Below, one piece after another: positions 35,185 through 43,534 of a stretch of DNA of 56,867 nt (positions within the stretch are counted from its first letter, which is position 1; every line of letters begins with the position of its first letter). The notes under the pieces were generated by a model. That model was not told where the DNA came from. It ran no database searches and saw only the letters and a list, made by a program, of their open reading frames with translations. The position numbers were made by a program, and so were the translations under genes. Origin of the DNA: Butyrivibrio sp. (lineage in GTDB: Bacteria > Bacillota > Clostridia > Lachnospirales > Lachnospiraceae); assembly GCA_017446685.1 (NCBI GenBank), contig JAFSQI010000114.1, forward strand, positions 1 to 56,867, read 5' to 3'.

Positions 35185-35988
35185 ATGATCAAAGAAATAC
35201 ATATAGACACATTAGAAGAATTGCTTCCGCTTCTTACCGAGCAGGAATACAGGCCGGACCTTGACAGAAACAGAAGTCCTTATGTTTACAGAGGAATGTC
35301 TGACGCCTCATTTAAAATGTACACAAGCTTAAGCAGAAACTGTAAAAGCCAGCAAAAGCACTTAGAGCCGGCAATTTTGGAAAACTTTGCTAAATACGCC
35401 ATAAACGATGAACCCTCAATCGGGCATTCCGTATGGAGACAGATGATTTTGGGACAGCACTATGGTCTTCCTACAAGGCTTCTTGACTGGACGCAATCTG
35501 CTCTGGTCGGACTAAATTTTGCAATGACCGAAGAAAATCTTGAGGAAATGGATAAACACGACTGCATGGTGTGGCGCATCAATATGTCTGAGATGGTTGA
35601 TAATCTTCCTCAGACTTATAAATATGCCGTGAATAAAAAGCATTCTACAATCTTCACTGTAGATATGTTAAAAGAGTTGACCGGAAACAGTTTAAAACAG
35701 TATGACGCGGATATGGGTGATAGCGCTATGGTAATAATTGAACCGCCTTCACTTAATCAGCGTATCATAAACCAGCATTCATTTTTTGCTGTCGTTCCTA
35801 TGGGAATAGAAGATATTGAGAGCTTTTTGGATGCCTACAGCAAGGACACAGTCAAATATATCATAGACAAAAAGCTTAGATGGAGAGTCCGTGATATGCT
35901 CGATCAGCTTAACATGAGTGAACGAATCGTTTATCCCGGTCTTGAAGGACTCTCAAAATGGATTGCAAGACATTATTATGTAAAATAA
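35185..35988 (+). CDS. FRG domain-containing protein
   Basis: A 267-residue soluble protein. The FRG signature is YVYRGMSDASFKMYTSL near 33-50. The second conserved block is MILGQHYGLPTRLLDWTQSALVGLNFAM (in two parts, about 92-119), followed by a hydrophobic strand VWRINMSEM. The family occurs as single genes and in mobile or defence-linked settings, and its activity is not established. No mobile gene adjoins it here; it is bounded by the NUDIX gene and a bidirectional terminator. Confidence 0.85.
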   Translation: MIKEIHIDTLEELLPLLTEQEYRPDLDRNRSPYVYRGMSDASFKMYTSLSRNCKSQQKHLEPAILENFAKYAINDEPSIGHSVWRQMILGQHYGLPTRLLDWTQSALVGLNFAMTEENLEEMDKHDCMVWRINMSEMVDNLPQTYKYAVNKKHSTIFTVDMLKELTGNSLKQYDADMGDSAMVIIEPPSLNQRIINQHSFFAVVPMGIEDIESFLDAYSKDTVKYIIDKKLRWRVRDMLDQLNMSERIVYPGLEGLSKWIARHYYVK

Positions 35989-36004
35989 AAAAGAAAAAAT
36001 AAAA

Positions 36005-36043
36005 AGCTCTGCACGGTAAATATCCATGCAGAGCTGATTTTTT
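36005..36043. terminator. Bidirectional terminator
   Basis: A 9-bp stem AGCTCTGCA/TGCAGAGCT (36005-36013 and 36027-36035) is extended by CGG/CCA-type pairs. T-rich flanks lie on both strands. It serves the FRG gene from the left and the lipoprotein gene from the right. Confidence 0.85.
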
Positions 36044-36049
36044 ATTATA

Positions 36050-36856
36050 TTACTTTACAGTAACTTTTGTAAGGTGTGGGTTAGCTCCCTCATACCAGTA
36101 AAGGAATCCCTCTACATCTACTGTCTGTCCCTGCTCAAGAGAACCTACAAGATTGTAGAACTCTTCATCTGAACCATTGAGGTAGTACTCAAGGCAGAAC
36201 TCATAGTTATTTCCGTCCTTTGAAAGAGTAACATAGATGTCATCACCAGGCTGCTCGTTCTTATAAGAAACTGCTTCAACAGTCATATCCTTGAAAGATA
36301 CAAGCTGGTTCTGAAGATCAATAAGGCTGTCGTTTCCAAGAAGGTCTGTAGCATCTACAGCCTCTGCAACGTAATTGCCTTCCTCTATTTCATATGTAGC
36401 ATCTACGATTTCATATTCGCCTGACCATTCAGACTTAACACCTGTAACCTTAATCTTTGTACCAGGAGTAAGCTTATCATAATCTTCCTGTGAAATAGCC
36501 ATATTGTAGATGAAGTATGCTCCATCCTCATCCTGTGTATAGAATGTAGCGGCATCTTCCCACCAGGACTGCTTAGCCTGTACATAAGTCTCAACTACCA
36601 CTTCTGAATCAACCTCTGCCGCAGCATACTCTTCGTATGTCATAACGCCTTCAGCCTTTTCGCCGTTCTCAGCCTCTGCTACTGTTGATACCTCTGCTGC
36701 AACTTCCTCTGCAACTGACTCTGCTGCAACTGCTGCATCCTCAAGAGTGCTAACAGCATCTGTTGCTGAGCCTGTCTCAACTGTCTCCTTGCTTCCGCAT
36801 CCAACGAAAGAAAGAGCAAGTCCCATTGTTAATACAACTGCCAGTGTCTTTTTCAT
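36050..36856 (-). CDS. Lipoprotein with OB-fold-like domains
   Basis: A 268-residue exported lipoprotein of unknown function. The signal peptide MKKTLAVVLTMGLALSFVGC has its lipidated cysteine at residue 20. An alanine/glutamate/valine-rich linker (about 25-70) follows. Two beta-barrel-like segments are then visible: about 75-160, with GTKIKVTGVKSEWSGEYEIVDA, and about 185-268, with VDVEGFLYWYEGANPHLTKV. They resemble bacterial OB-fold (tRNA_anti-like) domains. The start is set by AGGAGG seven bases upstream of ATG 36856. It has its own promoter and terminator. Confidence 0.8.
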   Translation of the reverse strand: MKKTLAVVLTMGLALSFVGCGSKETVETGSATDAVSTLEDAAVAAESVAEEVAAEVSTVAEAENGEKAEGVMTYEEYAAAEVDSEVVVETYVQAKQSWWEDAATFYTQDEDGAYFIYNMAISQEDYDKLTPGTKIKVTGVKSEWSGEYEIVDATYEIEEGNYVAEAVDATDLLGNDSLIDLQNQLVSFKDMTVEAVSYKNEQPGDDIYVTLSKDGNNYEFCLEYYLNGSDEEFYNLVGSLEQGQTVDVEGFLYWYEGANPHLTKVTVK

Positions 36857-36932
36857 AATATTTCCTCCTATTATGTGCGGGTCCATATGTCATCCTTTGA
36901 CATTACAGCCCAAAACAATTTCAAACAATGCA

Positions 36933-36961
36933 ATTATACTAACAAAATCATCCAAATACAA
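36933..36961 (-). promoter_or_regulatory. Promoter of the OB-fold lipoprotein gene
   Basis: -35 TTGTAT (36961-36956) and a perfect -10 TATAAT (36938-36933) on the minus strand are 17 bp apart. It starts directly after the stop codon of the upstream binding-protein gene, with a leader of about 70 nt. Confidence 0.75.
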
Positions 36962-36965
36962 ATAA

Positions 36966-38558
36966 TTATTTGACATTTCTATTTTTTAATTTATCATTCA
37001 GTGCAAATATTCCTATCAGAACCCATGCAATCACAAGCACAGACAAAAGAATAACCGATGCCACCGGAAGCTTTCCAAGCTCCTGTCTGCCCCCCGCTCC
37101 TGCAACCAGGCCCTGATCCAAATGGTACAAAGACTTCATATCTTCATACAATGCGCTGATATATGCATCATCCACCGTTTTCTTTCTTCTCACGGATTTA
37201 GTCACATTTTCGATCATCTGTCCCGCAGCATCTCGAACTGAGGTTGACCCGTTGAATACCGGCGTAACAAAGGTATTCTCAGTATTTTCCATCAATAGCT
37301 TTGCAGCTTTTATCTTGACATCATAATGTGTATCATTGTCTTTTCCTGCAAGTGAAAGATATTCCTGGTACTCCGCATCATTCTGCGCTTTACTTGTAAC
37401 CGGCACATAACCTTCTGTCTCCGAATACGCAATCTGCACATCGTTAGTCAAAAGATATTGTGCAAACAACCACGATGCCAGGACTTCCTGTGAGTCTGTC
37501 TTGTTAAAAATACATATTGATGGTCCCTGCGAAATCATCTTGGGATTATTTACATCATACTGAGGTATTGCCATAACCTCAGTTTCAAATTCTACAAGCT
37601 TATCCTCAGCAATATCAAGAAGCGGTGCATTAGTGCCCATCCATGTTGCACCTGCAGTTGAATCCACAGCAAAAATACATTGTCCGGCATTCAAAAAGTT
37701 GGCGGGGTAGCCTGAAATCTTGAAAGTAGAAAAAGCACCGCTTTTAGTATGTTCAGCTACCGTTTTCAAAACATTTCTGGTCTCATCATTAAAAAGAAGA
37801 ATGTTTCCTTCATTATCAGAATATGGGGCTTCAAGCTGCTTCAGCGATTGAATCATCATATTATCTGTTGATTTATAAATAAAAGGTATAAGGACATTCT
37901 GTCCGTTTAATTTGTAAGTACCATCTGCATTTTTTTCTGTGGCAGCTTCCGAAACCTCCCAGATAAAATCCCAGGTGAGAGTTTCAGGAAGTGTATATCC
38001 AAGCGCCTCGACATAGGTCTTGTTAACATAACATGCCTCTGTCGACCTCATATAAGGAATCGCATAATGATAGTCTCCAACAATACATTCATCCAAAAAT
38101 TCCGGTACAATTTCAGAAAGCCTGGGTGAATCATATTTCAACTCACTTCCCCCAAGGCCATACTGTTCATCAGTAAAGAGTTCATCAAGCGGAACAACAG
38201 TATTGGCTCCTGTAAGATAAGTAGCTATATGATCCGGATACGTTATGCAGACATTTGGCGTTGTATTTGTGGATATATTTGTAATAACATCATTATAAAT
38301 CTTGCCATAATCTGTATAGAGTCTCATATTCACTGTAATATTCGGATAAAGAGACTCAAAATCCTCAATAGCTTTGTTATATATAGCAGTCTGTGTGACA
38401 TTTGTGTCATTTTTTGCCCAGAAAGTTAATTCAATATTTTTGCTCTCATCAAATTTTTCAGGAATTTCGAATCCTGAGGAGTTCTTCGCTCCATGACATC
38501 CTGTAAGCATTAAAGCAGCCATCAAAACAGACAGCGCCAGTCCAGTTCTTTTTTTCAT
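36966..38558 (-). CDS. ABC substrate-binding lipoprotein with C-terminal membrane segment
   Basis: A 530-residue family 1 extracellular binding protein. The signal has lipobox LTGC (C21). The mature start ESKNIELTFWAKNDTN and NVCITYPDHIATYL match the sugar-binding group. Unusually, it also has a C-terminal hydrophobic helix (about 500-520, VASVILLSVLVIAWVLIGIF) and a basic end KLKNRNVK. The protein may therefore be anchored at both ends, or keep only one anchor. It is the last gene of the ATPase-permease-permease-binding protein operon. Confidence 0.9.
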   Translation of the reverse strand: MKKRTGLALSVLMAALMLTGCHGAKNSSGFEIPEKFDESKNIELTFWAKNDTNVTQTAIYNKAIEDFESLYPNITVNMRLYTDYGKIYNDVITNISTNTTPNVCITYPDHIATYLTGANTVVPLDELFTDEQYGLGGSELKYDSPRLSEIVPEFLDECIVGDYHYAIPYMRSTEACYVNKTYVEALGYTLPETLTWDFIWEVSEAATEKNADGTYKLNGQNVLIPFIYKSTDNMMIQSLKQLEAPYSDNEGNILLFNDETRNVLKTVAEHTKSGAFSTFKISGYPANFLNAGQCIFAVDSTAGATWMGTNAPLLDIAEDKLVEFETEVMAIPQYDVNNPKMISQGPSICIFNKTDSQEVLASWLFAQYLLTNDVQIAYSETEGYVPVTSKAQNDAEYQEYLSLAGKDNDTHYDVKIKAAKLLMENTENTFVTPVFNGSTSVRDAAGQMIENVTKSVRRKKTVDDAYISALYEDMKSLYHLDQGLVAGAGGRQELGKLPVASVILLSVLVIAWVLIGIFALNDKLKNRNVK

Positions 38559-38598
38559 AACACTGCTCTCACTTCGTTCATTTTCTATCAGTTTTTAC

Positions 38599-39471
38599 TC
38601 AACCTTTGGTGCCGCCTCTTGCGACTCCTGCCATAATTTTATGTCTAAAGATAAGGAACAATACCACCAGCGGTACGGATATGACCACAACTGCCGCCAT
38701 CATCGCCGGTACATTTTCTCTGCCGAATCCATTTTCTCTTATCTCCTGTATTCCATTAGATACAAGAAAATAATTCTGGTCATCTGTTATAAGTCGTGGC
38801 CAAACGTAAGAATTCCAGCATTCTATAACCTTAAGAATAATAATTGTAACAATTGTCGGTCTGGAAATCGGAATCATTACTTTCCAAAGATATCTGAAAT
38901 CTGATGTTCCATCCACTTTTGCTGCTTTGTACAGTTCCTCCGGTATCTGCTCAAAGTTTTCTTTTAACAGATAAATATAAAAAACCGATGTAACAGATGG
39001 AAGGATCAGTCCAAGATATGTATTTCTAAGGTCGAGATTTGTAATTGTAACAAAGTTTGTGATGATGACAAGTTCGTTTGGTATCATCATAAGAGAAAGG
39101 AACAGTGAAAAAACAATGTCTTTTCCCTTAAAATCAAGTCGTGCAAAAGCAAATGCCGCAAAAATCACCACAATCATCATCAAAAAAGTCGTAACTACCG
39201 TAAAAATAAAAGTGTTCAGAAAGTATTTCGCAAGCGGGACAGCCGTAAATGCTGTGACATAATTTTGCAGTGTGGGACTTAATGTAAAAAATTTGGGTAC
39301 ATACTCAGAGTTATAGGAGCTATATGTCTTTACCGATGAAAGTATCATCCAGTAAAAAGGAAAAAGCACAAGCACAGCCCATAGAACCAGAAGTAAATAC
39401 CTTAAAAAACTCCTTAAAAATGCAGCTCTTTTTGCTTTTTGTTCTATTTTTTTATTTTCAATATCATTCAT
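38599..39471 (-). CDS. Sugar ABC transporter permease (MalG/UgpE type)
   Basis: A 290-residue permease with about six membrane segments, the loop KAAKVDGTSDFRYLWKVMIP and the family end MAGVARGGTKG. It pairs with the permease 13 nt upstream and precedes the binding protein by 40 nt. Confidence 0.93.
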   Translation of the reverse strand: MNDIENKKIEQKAKRAAFLRSFLRYLLLVLWAVLVLFPFYWMILSSVKTYSSYNSEYVPKFFTLSPTLQNYVTAFTAVPLAKYFLNTFIFTVVTTFLMMIVVIFAAFAFARLDFKGKDIVFSLFLSLMMIPNELVIITNFVTITNLDLRNTYLGLILPSVTSVFYIYLLKENFEQIPEELYKAAKVDGTSDFRYLWKVMIPISRPTIVTIIILKVIECWNSYVWPRLITDDQNYFLVSNGIQEIRENGFGRENVPAMMAAVVVISVPLVVLFLIFRHKIMAGVARGGTKG

Positions 39472-39484
39472 TGGATTGCCTCTT

Positions 39485-40375
39485 TCATTGATAATATACA
39501 GTCTTTTTGCTGACCATAAGATTTATGGTAGTTATTGTAAATACTATCGCAAAAAGCAAAAGCGCTGCTGCCGATGCGTAGGATGGATATCCGCCACTGT
39601 TTCCATATAGCATATCGTACACATATCCTACAATTGTATTCATCCCCGCAGCATTAAGATCGGTTCCAAAGAGGGCAACTTCATCGCTGTATGCTTTGAA
39701 GGCACCAATAAATCCTGTTATGACAAGATAAAACACCATAGGAGAAATCATAGGAAGTGTTATTTTATAAAATATTCTCCACTTAGGTGTTGCATCAATC
39801 TGCGCCGCCTTATAATACATGGGATTTACTGAAGCAAGAGCACTGGTGAGTATCAGGATTTTAAAAGGCATTACAATCCAGATTGTGTAAAAACACATAA
39901 CAAACATTTTGGCCCAATAAGGTCCGTCGATAAAATCCACAGAAGGTCCACCAAAAAGCTGTATAAGCAGTGAAACAAGACCATCAGAATAAGCAGTCTT
40001 TTTAAATAAAATCATGAATACAAGCCCGACTGCCAGGGTATTCGTAACATATGGGAGAAAATAAACTGTCTGAAAAAAATCTCTAAGAACCTTTACAGAG
40101 CTTAGTTCAAGAGAAATCAAAAGAGCAATTCCCGTAGAAAGTGGAACTGTTATTATTACTATAATGAAAGTATTCTTCAGAGCCTGTATAAAATAAGGAT
40201 CATGCAGGACATAAGAATAATTGTAAAAACCGGTTTCCCAAAAAGACTGGGACGCAAAATTGTACCCTTCTTCAAATGAGTAAACCAAAACATCAATAAG
40301 GGGATATACCATGAACACCCCAAGAAAAGCAATTGCCGGCAAAAGACAGAGCCATGCAGTCAGATTTTTTTTCAT
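39485..40375 (-). CDS. Sugar ABC transporter permease (MalF/UgpA type)
   Basis: A 296-residue permease with about six membrane segments. The EAA-type loop is KAAQIDATPKWRIFYKITLP. Its ATG overlaps the TGA of the ATPase gene (ATGA), showing translational coupling in the operon. Confidence 0.93.
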   Translation of the reverse strand: MKKNLTAWLCLLPAIAFLGVFMVYPLIDVLVYSFEEGYNFASQSFWETGFYNYSYVLHDPYFIQALKNTFIIVIITVPLSTGIALLISLELSSVKVLRDFFQTVYFLPYVTNTLAVGLVFMILFKKTAYSDGLVSLLIQLFGGPSVDFIDGPYWAKMFVMCFYTIWIVMPFKILILTSALASVNPMYYKAAQIDATPKWRIFYKITLPMISPMVFYLVITGFIGAFKAYSDEVALFGTDLNAAGMNTIVGYVYDMLYGNSGGYPSYASAAALLLFAIVFTITTINLMVSKKTVYYQ

Positions 40376-41472
40376 AACAAAATCCTCTCCTCTGTAACCT
40401 TGTCAAAAATACGAACTTTAAATGGCTTAAGTGAAAATTTCACTGTATTGTTTACAGGATGTATTTCTTCCTCTGATGGAATGATTGCTCTGATATTTTC
40501 ACCGATAAATGCAGAATTTGTAGCTATGACACTAGTGTCACGTCCCATAACTTCTCTGTTAATAAACCCACACGACAAAGGACCGTTTTCATCTACTATA
40601 AAGCCCTCAGGTCTTACCGCAACATAAACTTCTTTTTCAGAATTATTATAATTTTCAGCAGACATCACGGGTGAATTGCCGATAAATACATTTCCGTCTT
40701 TAATTTTTCCCTCAAAAACATTTATCTGGGGTGTACCAAGAAATTTTGCGACGAAAAGATTCACAGGCTCATCATATATTTCCTGCGGCTCACCCATTTG
40801 CTGAAGTACACCGCTTTTCATAACAACTATAGTATCAGAAATGCTCATAGCCTCTTCCTGATCATGAGTGACAAAAACTGTTGTTATACCAGTTTCAAGC
40901 TGTATTCTTTTAAGTTCTTCTCTTGTCTGAAGCCTAAGCCTTGCATCAAGATTAGATAAAGGCTCATCAAGAAGCAGAACCTGTGGTCTTTTAACAAGTG
41001 CTCTTGCGATAGCAACTCTCTGCTGCTGTCCGCCGGACATCTCTGAAGGGCGTCTGTCCAGCAGTTCCTGTATCTGCACAAGTTTTGCCGCCTCCAAAAC
41101 CTTTTCTTCCATGACTTCTTTTGAAAGCTTATCTTTTCCGCGCAGATTTTCGAGAGGGAATCTTATATTTTCTCTGACAGTAAGATGCGGATATAGAGCA
41201 TAGTTTTGAAAAACAAGACCAACACCTCTGTTTTCGGGAGGAAGCTTTGTTACATCCGTATCACCAAAAAATATTTTTCCCTCTGTAGGCTGCTCCAAAC
41301 CACAAATAAGGTTAAGTGCAGTACTCTTCCCACAACCTGAAGGTCCGAGTAATCCTATGAGTTTTCCATCAGGAATTTCAAAGTTAAAATCATTAACTGC
41401 AACTACATCTTCTTTTATTTTCTTGTTTCTGTTGGGAAATCTCTTGGTGAGATGTTCCAATACTATTTTCAT
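40372..41472 (-). CDS. Sugar ABC transporter ATPase (MsmK/UgpC/MalK type)
   Basis: A 366-residue ATPase. It has Walker A GPSGCGKS (about 43-50), the Q-loop VFQNYALYPHLTV, signature MSGGQQQR, Walker B VLLLDEPLSNLDAR, and the H-loop VFVTHDQEEA. A C-terminal regulatory OB-type domain (about 240-366, including VRPEGF) marks the CUT1 sugar group. The ATG at 41472 is preferred over a TTG at 41490, since GGAGG lies between them. It is the only importer ATPase in the window. The other two importers lack one, so it may be shared as MsmK/MsmX are in other Firmicutes. Confidence 0.93.
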   Translation of the reverse strand: MKIVLEHLTKRFPNRNKKIKEDVVAVNDFNFEIPDGKLIGLLGPSGCGKSTALNLICGLEQPTEGKIFFGDTDVTKLPPENRGVGLVFQNYALYPHLTVRENIRFPLENLRGKDKLSKEVMEEKVLEAAKLVQIQELLDRRPSEMSGGQQQRVAIARALVKRPQVLLLDEPLSNLDARLRLQTREELKRIQLETGITTVFVTHDQEEAMSISDTIVVMKSGVLQQMGEPQEIYDEPVNLFVAKFLGTPQINVFEGKIKDGNVFIGNSPVMSAENYNNSEKEVYVAVRPEGFIVDENGPLSCGFINREVMGRDTSVIATNSAFIGENIRAIIPSEEEIHPVNNTVKFSLKPFKVRIFDKVTEERILL

Positions 41473-41499
41473 ACTCTTAAAATCCTCCAAAGGTAAAAA

Positions 41500-41670
41500 T
41501 CACATCTGATGTCTTACAACTTTATATTCATCATTATCCTGATAATACGGGCAATCTTTTCCATTTCCTGCCACAACCCTGTAATAATCATCCTCATCCA
41601 TGTTTACCATACAGGTATAGCACTCCCAGTCATCATCAAATACATAATTTACACATGTATCACAAATCAT
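41500..41670 (-). CDS. DUF6472-like small cysteine-rich protein
   Basis: A 56-residue protein, easily missed by size. It begins MICDTCVNYVFDDDWECY and ends YYQDNDEYKVVRHQM. It has five cysteines (C3, C6, C17, C20 and C40) in a CxxC...CxxC...C pattern, suggesting metal binding, and many acidic and tyrosine residues. The pattern matches a small protein family (DUF6472) known from Lachnospiraceae, without function. AGAGG precedes the ATG. It lies 42 nt after the ASKHA gene and 27 nt before the ABC ATPase on the same strand. Confidence 0.8.
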   Translation of the reverse strand: MICDTCVNYVFDDDWECYTCMVNMDEDDYYRVVAGNGKDCPYYQDNDEYKVVRHQM

Positions 41671-41712
41671 ATAAACCTCTTTTCTTTACATCCATCAGTA
41701 TAGCATAAAACA

Positions 41713-43359
41713 TTAAATTCTAAAGTCCAGAGATTTTATATATTGTTCTCCAAAATCATTCTCCATTGCAAGTACGAGTTCCTCTGCATTATCAGTTATC
41801 TCTGCAATTTTAGAATATGCATCGCCGTTTTCATATTCCGTGGACTTTATATCATCAATAAATTTAATCAGGCCTTTTAGCGACGTGTTTCCAACAGCCT
41901 CAATTTTATCATCAAAAACATCGGGAAATAGTCCAAGTGTTTTGATCGACTCAATATCAATATGAGTTCCGAATCCGCCTGCAACATATACTACATCAGG
42001 AATATCTTCTTTAGTAAGTTTGTTTATTCCGGTGCATATGGCTGCTTTTGCAAGCTGTACATTTCTTATATCCTGCTGGGTAATCCTCACTATTATTTTG
42101 TCAATGCCTGGTGATTCATATAAAACAAAACCCTCGTCAAAAAACTCCTCTTTTAAAAGCCCGTCAGTTCCCACGTTCTTAGTTCTTACAAGTTCGGCTA
42201 CAGCTTCCATAACCCCTGTGCCGCAAATACCTATTGGTTTCTCGTCATCTATCGTTATTATTTCAACTTTATAGTTCAGAATTTTCACATGAGAAATCGC
42301 TCCCGGTATTGATGCAGTTCCGCAGCTTATGCCACCACCTTCAAATACAGGTCCCGCAGCAGTTGACGTAACTGTAAGTTTTTTTCCGTCAAAATAAGCC
42401 ATCTCTCCATTTGTCCCCAAGTCCAGAAAAAGGGTTTTTGTACCCTTTTTACTTATGATATCAAGATAATATATTCCCGATACTATATCAGCTCCAACAA
42501 ATGCAGATATACCGGGAAGTAATGTAACTTTCGTCTCAGGCTTTAGATACTTTCCTATTTTGGCTCTTCTAAGACTTAAGCTGTTTTCATCTTTAAAAAG
42601 CTCCTTAACAGTAATTATTTCAAAATTTAAATGCTGCGTTTTATACGGATAGCTACCCAATCTGGAAACATCATATCCTCTAAGAAGATGAAGCATCGTG
42701 GTATTTCCCGCAATAAAAATCCCGGAGATGGAACTTTTAAATCCGCCTGCGTTTAATCCATCTTTTATAAGCTTTTCAATGAGGTACAAAATGTCATCCA
42801 AAATCAGTTTTCTGAGCTTAGCGGCATTTCCATCTTTTCCTGCTGCAGCAATCCTTGATATAACATCTGCCCCATATTGCCTCTGATGATTATTTCCCGA
42901 AACAGCGCTTATCACTTCATATTTACTTTTTGTCTTTTCTTTTCCAACCAGTGCCATAGCCACAGTTGTCGTACCTAAATCTATAGCTATATAAAAGTCC
43001 TCTATATCACCTGCATTTAACCTTTTTTGCGATAAAGCCTCAACACTCTCTGCTGCTATTTTATCCTCACCACTAAATTTGTCATCTATAATAATCTCGC
43101 AGTCTTCATTTATTACAGTTTTACAAAGAAGCCTTTTACCGGAAAGAATCTGCTCCCCGGTAAGTAAACTCGCAGTAGCTATATCCGTAGCAGGTGCTCC
43201 GCTTTTAAATGTGATTACGCACTTTCCACACTTTCCGTTTCCTCCGCATGGCATAGAAACAGACATTCTCTCCTTCGAAAGAATGTCTGACAATTTGGTC
43301 CCTGCATTAACAGTTTTTCTAAGATGCACTCCTGCGTAATATAAATCAACTTTTGGCAT
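41713..43359 (-). CDS. RACo-like ferredoxin/ASKHA-domain protein
   Basis: A 548-residue protein. The N-terminal plant-type [2Fe-2S] domain (1-90) has ligands C38, C44, C47 (MPCGGNGKCGKC) and C79 (RLLC). A linker follows, then an ASKHA/DUF4445 ATPase fold starting DFYIAIDLGTTTVAMAL (about 121), with later LFLDLGTNGEMAYF and VYVAGGFGTHIDI. This is the layout of reductive activators of corrinoid proteins (RACo) in methyltransferase systems. No corrinoid protein or methyltransferase is in the window, so its client is unknown. The start at 43359 matches the domain start; the longer frame from 43443 lacks a ribosome site. Confidence 0.88.
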   Translation of the reverse strand: MPKVDLYYAGVHLRKTVNAGTKLSDILSKERMSVSMPCGGNGKCGKCVITFKSGAPATDIATASLLTGEQILSGKRLLCKTVINEDCEIIIDDKFSGEDKIAAESVEALSQKRLNAGDIEDFYIAIDLGTTTVAMALVGKEKTKSKYEVISAVSGNNHQRQYGADVISRIAAAGKDGNAAKLRKLILDDILYLIEKLIKDGLNAGGFKSSISGIFIAGNTTMLHLLRGYDVSRLGSYPYKTQHLNFEIITVKELFKDENSLSLRRAKIGKYLKPETKVTLLPGISAFVGADIVSGIYYLDIISKKGTKTLFLDLGTNGEMAYFDGKKLTVTSTAAGPVFEGGGISCGTASIPGAISHVKILNYKVEIITIDDEKPIGICGTGVMEAVAELVRTKNVGTDGLLKEEFFDEGFVLYESPGIDKIIVRITQQDIRNVQLAKAAICTGINKLTKEDIPDVVYVAGGFGTHIDIESIKTLGLFPDVFDDKIEAVGNTSLKGLIKFIDDIKSTEYENGDAYSKIAEITDNAEELVLAMENDFGEQYIKSLDFRI

Positions 43360-43425
43360 ATATATTTCTTTCAACTCCCAAAATTGGATAAAACTAATGC
43401 ATTTTACGTAAAAATGTGCGAAAAT

Positions 43426-43481
43426 ATTATAGTAAATGCGCAATTTTCTGCATTTACAGTGCTAAATACATATTTTATTAT
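43426..43481. promoter_or_regulatory. Divergent promoter region with operator-like inverted repeat
   Basis: For the plus-strand SPFH operon, -35 TTTACA (43453-43458) and -10 TATTAT (43476-43481) are 17 bp apart. For the minus-strand ASKHA gene a TATAAT (43431-43426) is present with a poor -35. The inverted repeat GTAAATGC/GCATTTAC (43432-43439 and 43450-43457) covers both promoters. A second near-palindrome, CATTTTACGTAAAAATG, is at 43400-43416. Confidence 0.5.
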
Positions 43482-43534
43482 AACAAAAAACAGTTCAAAT
43501 CACTAATTGTGTAAATGTATGAAAGGAGATTGTT

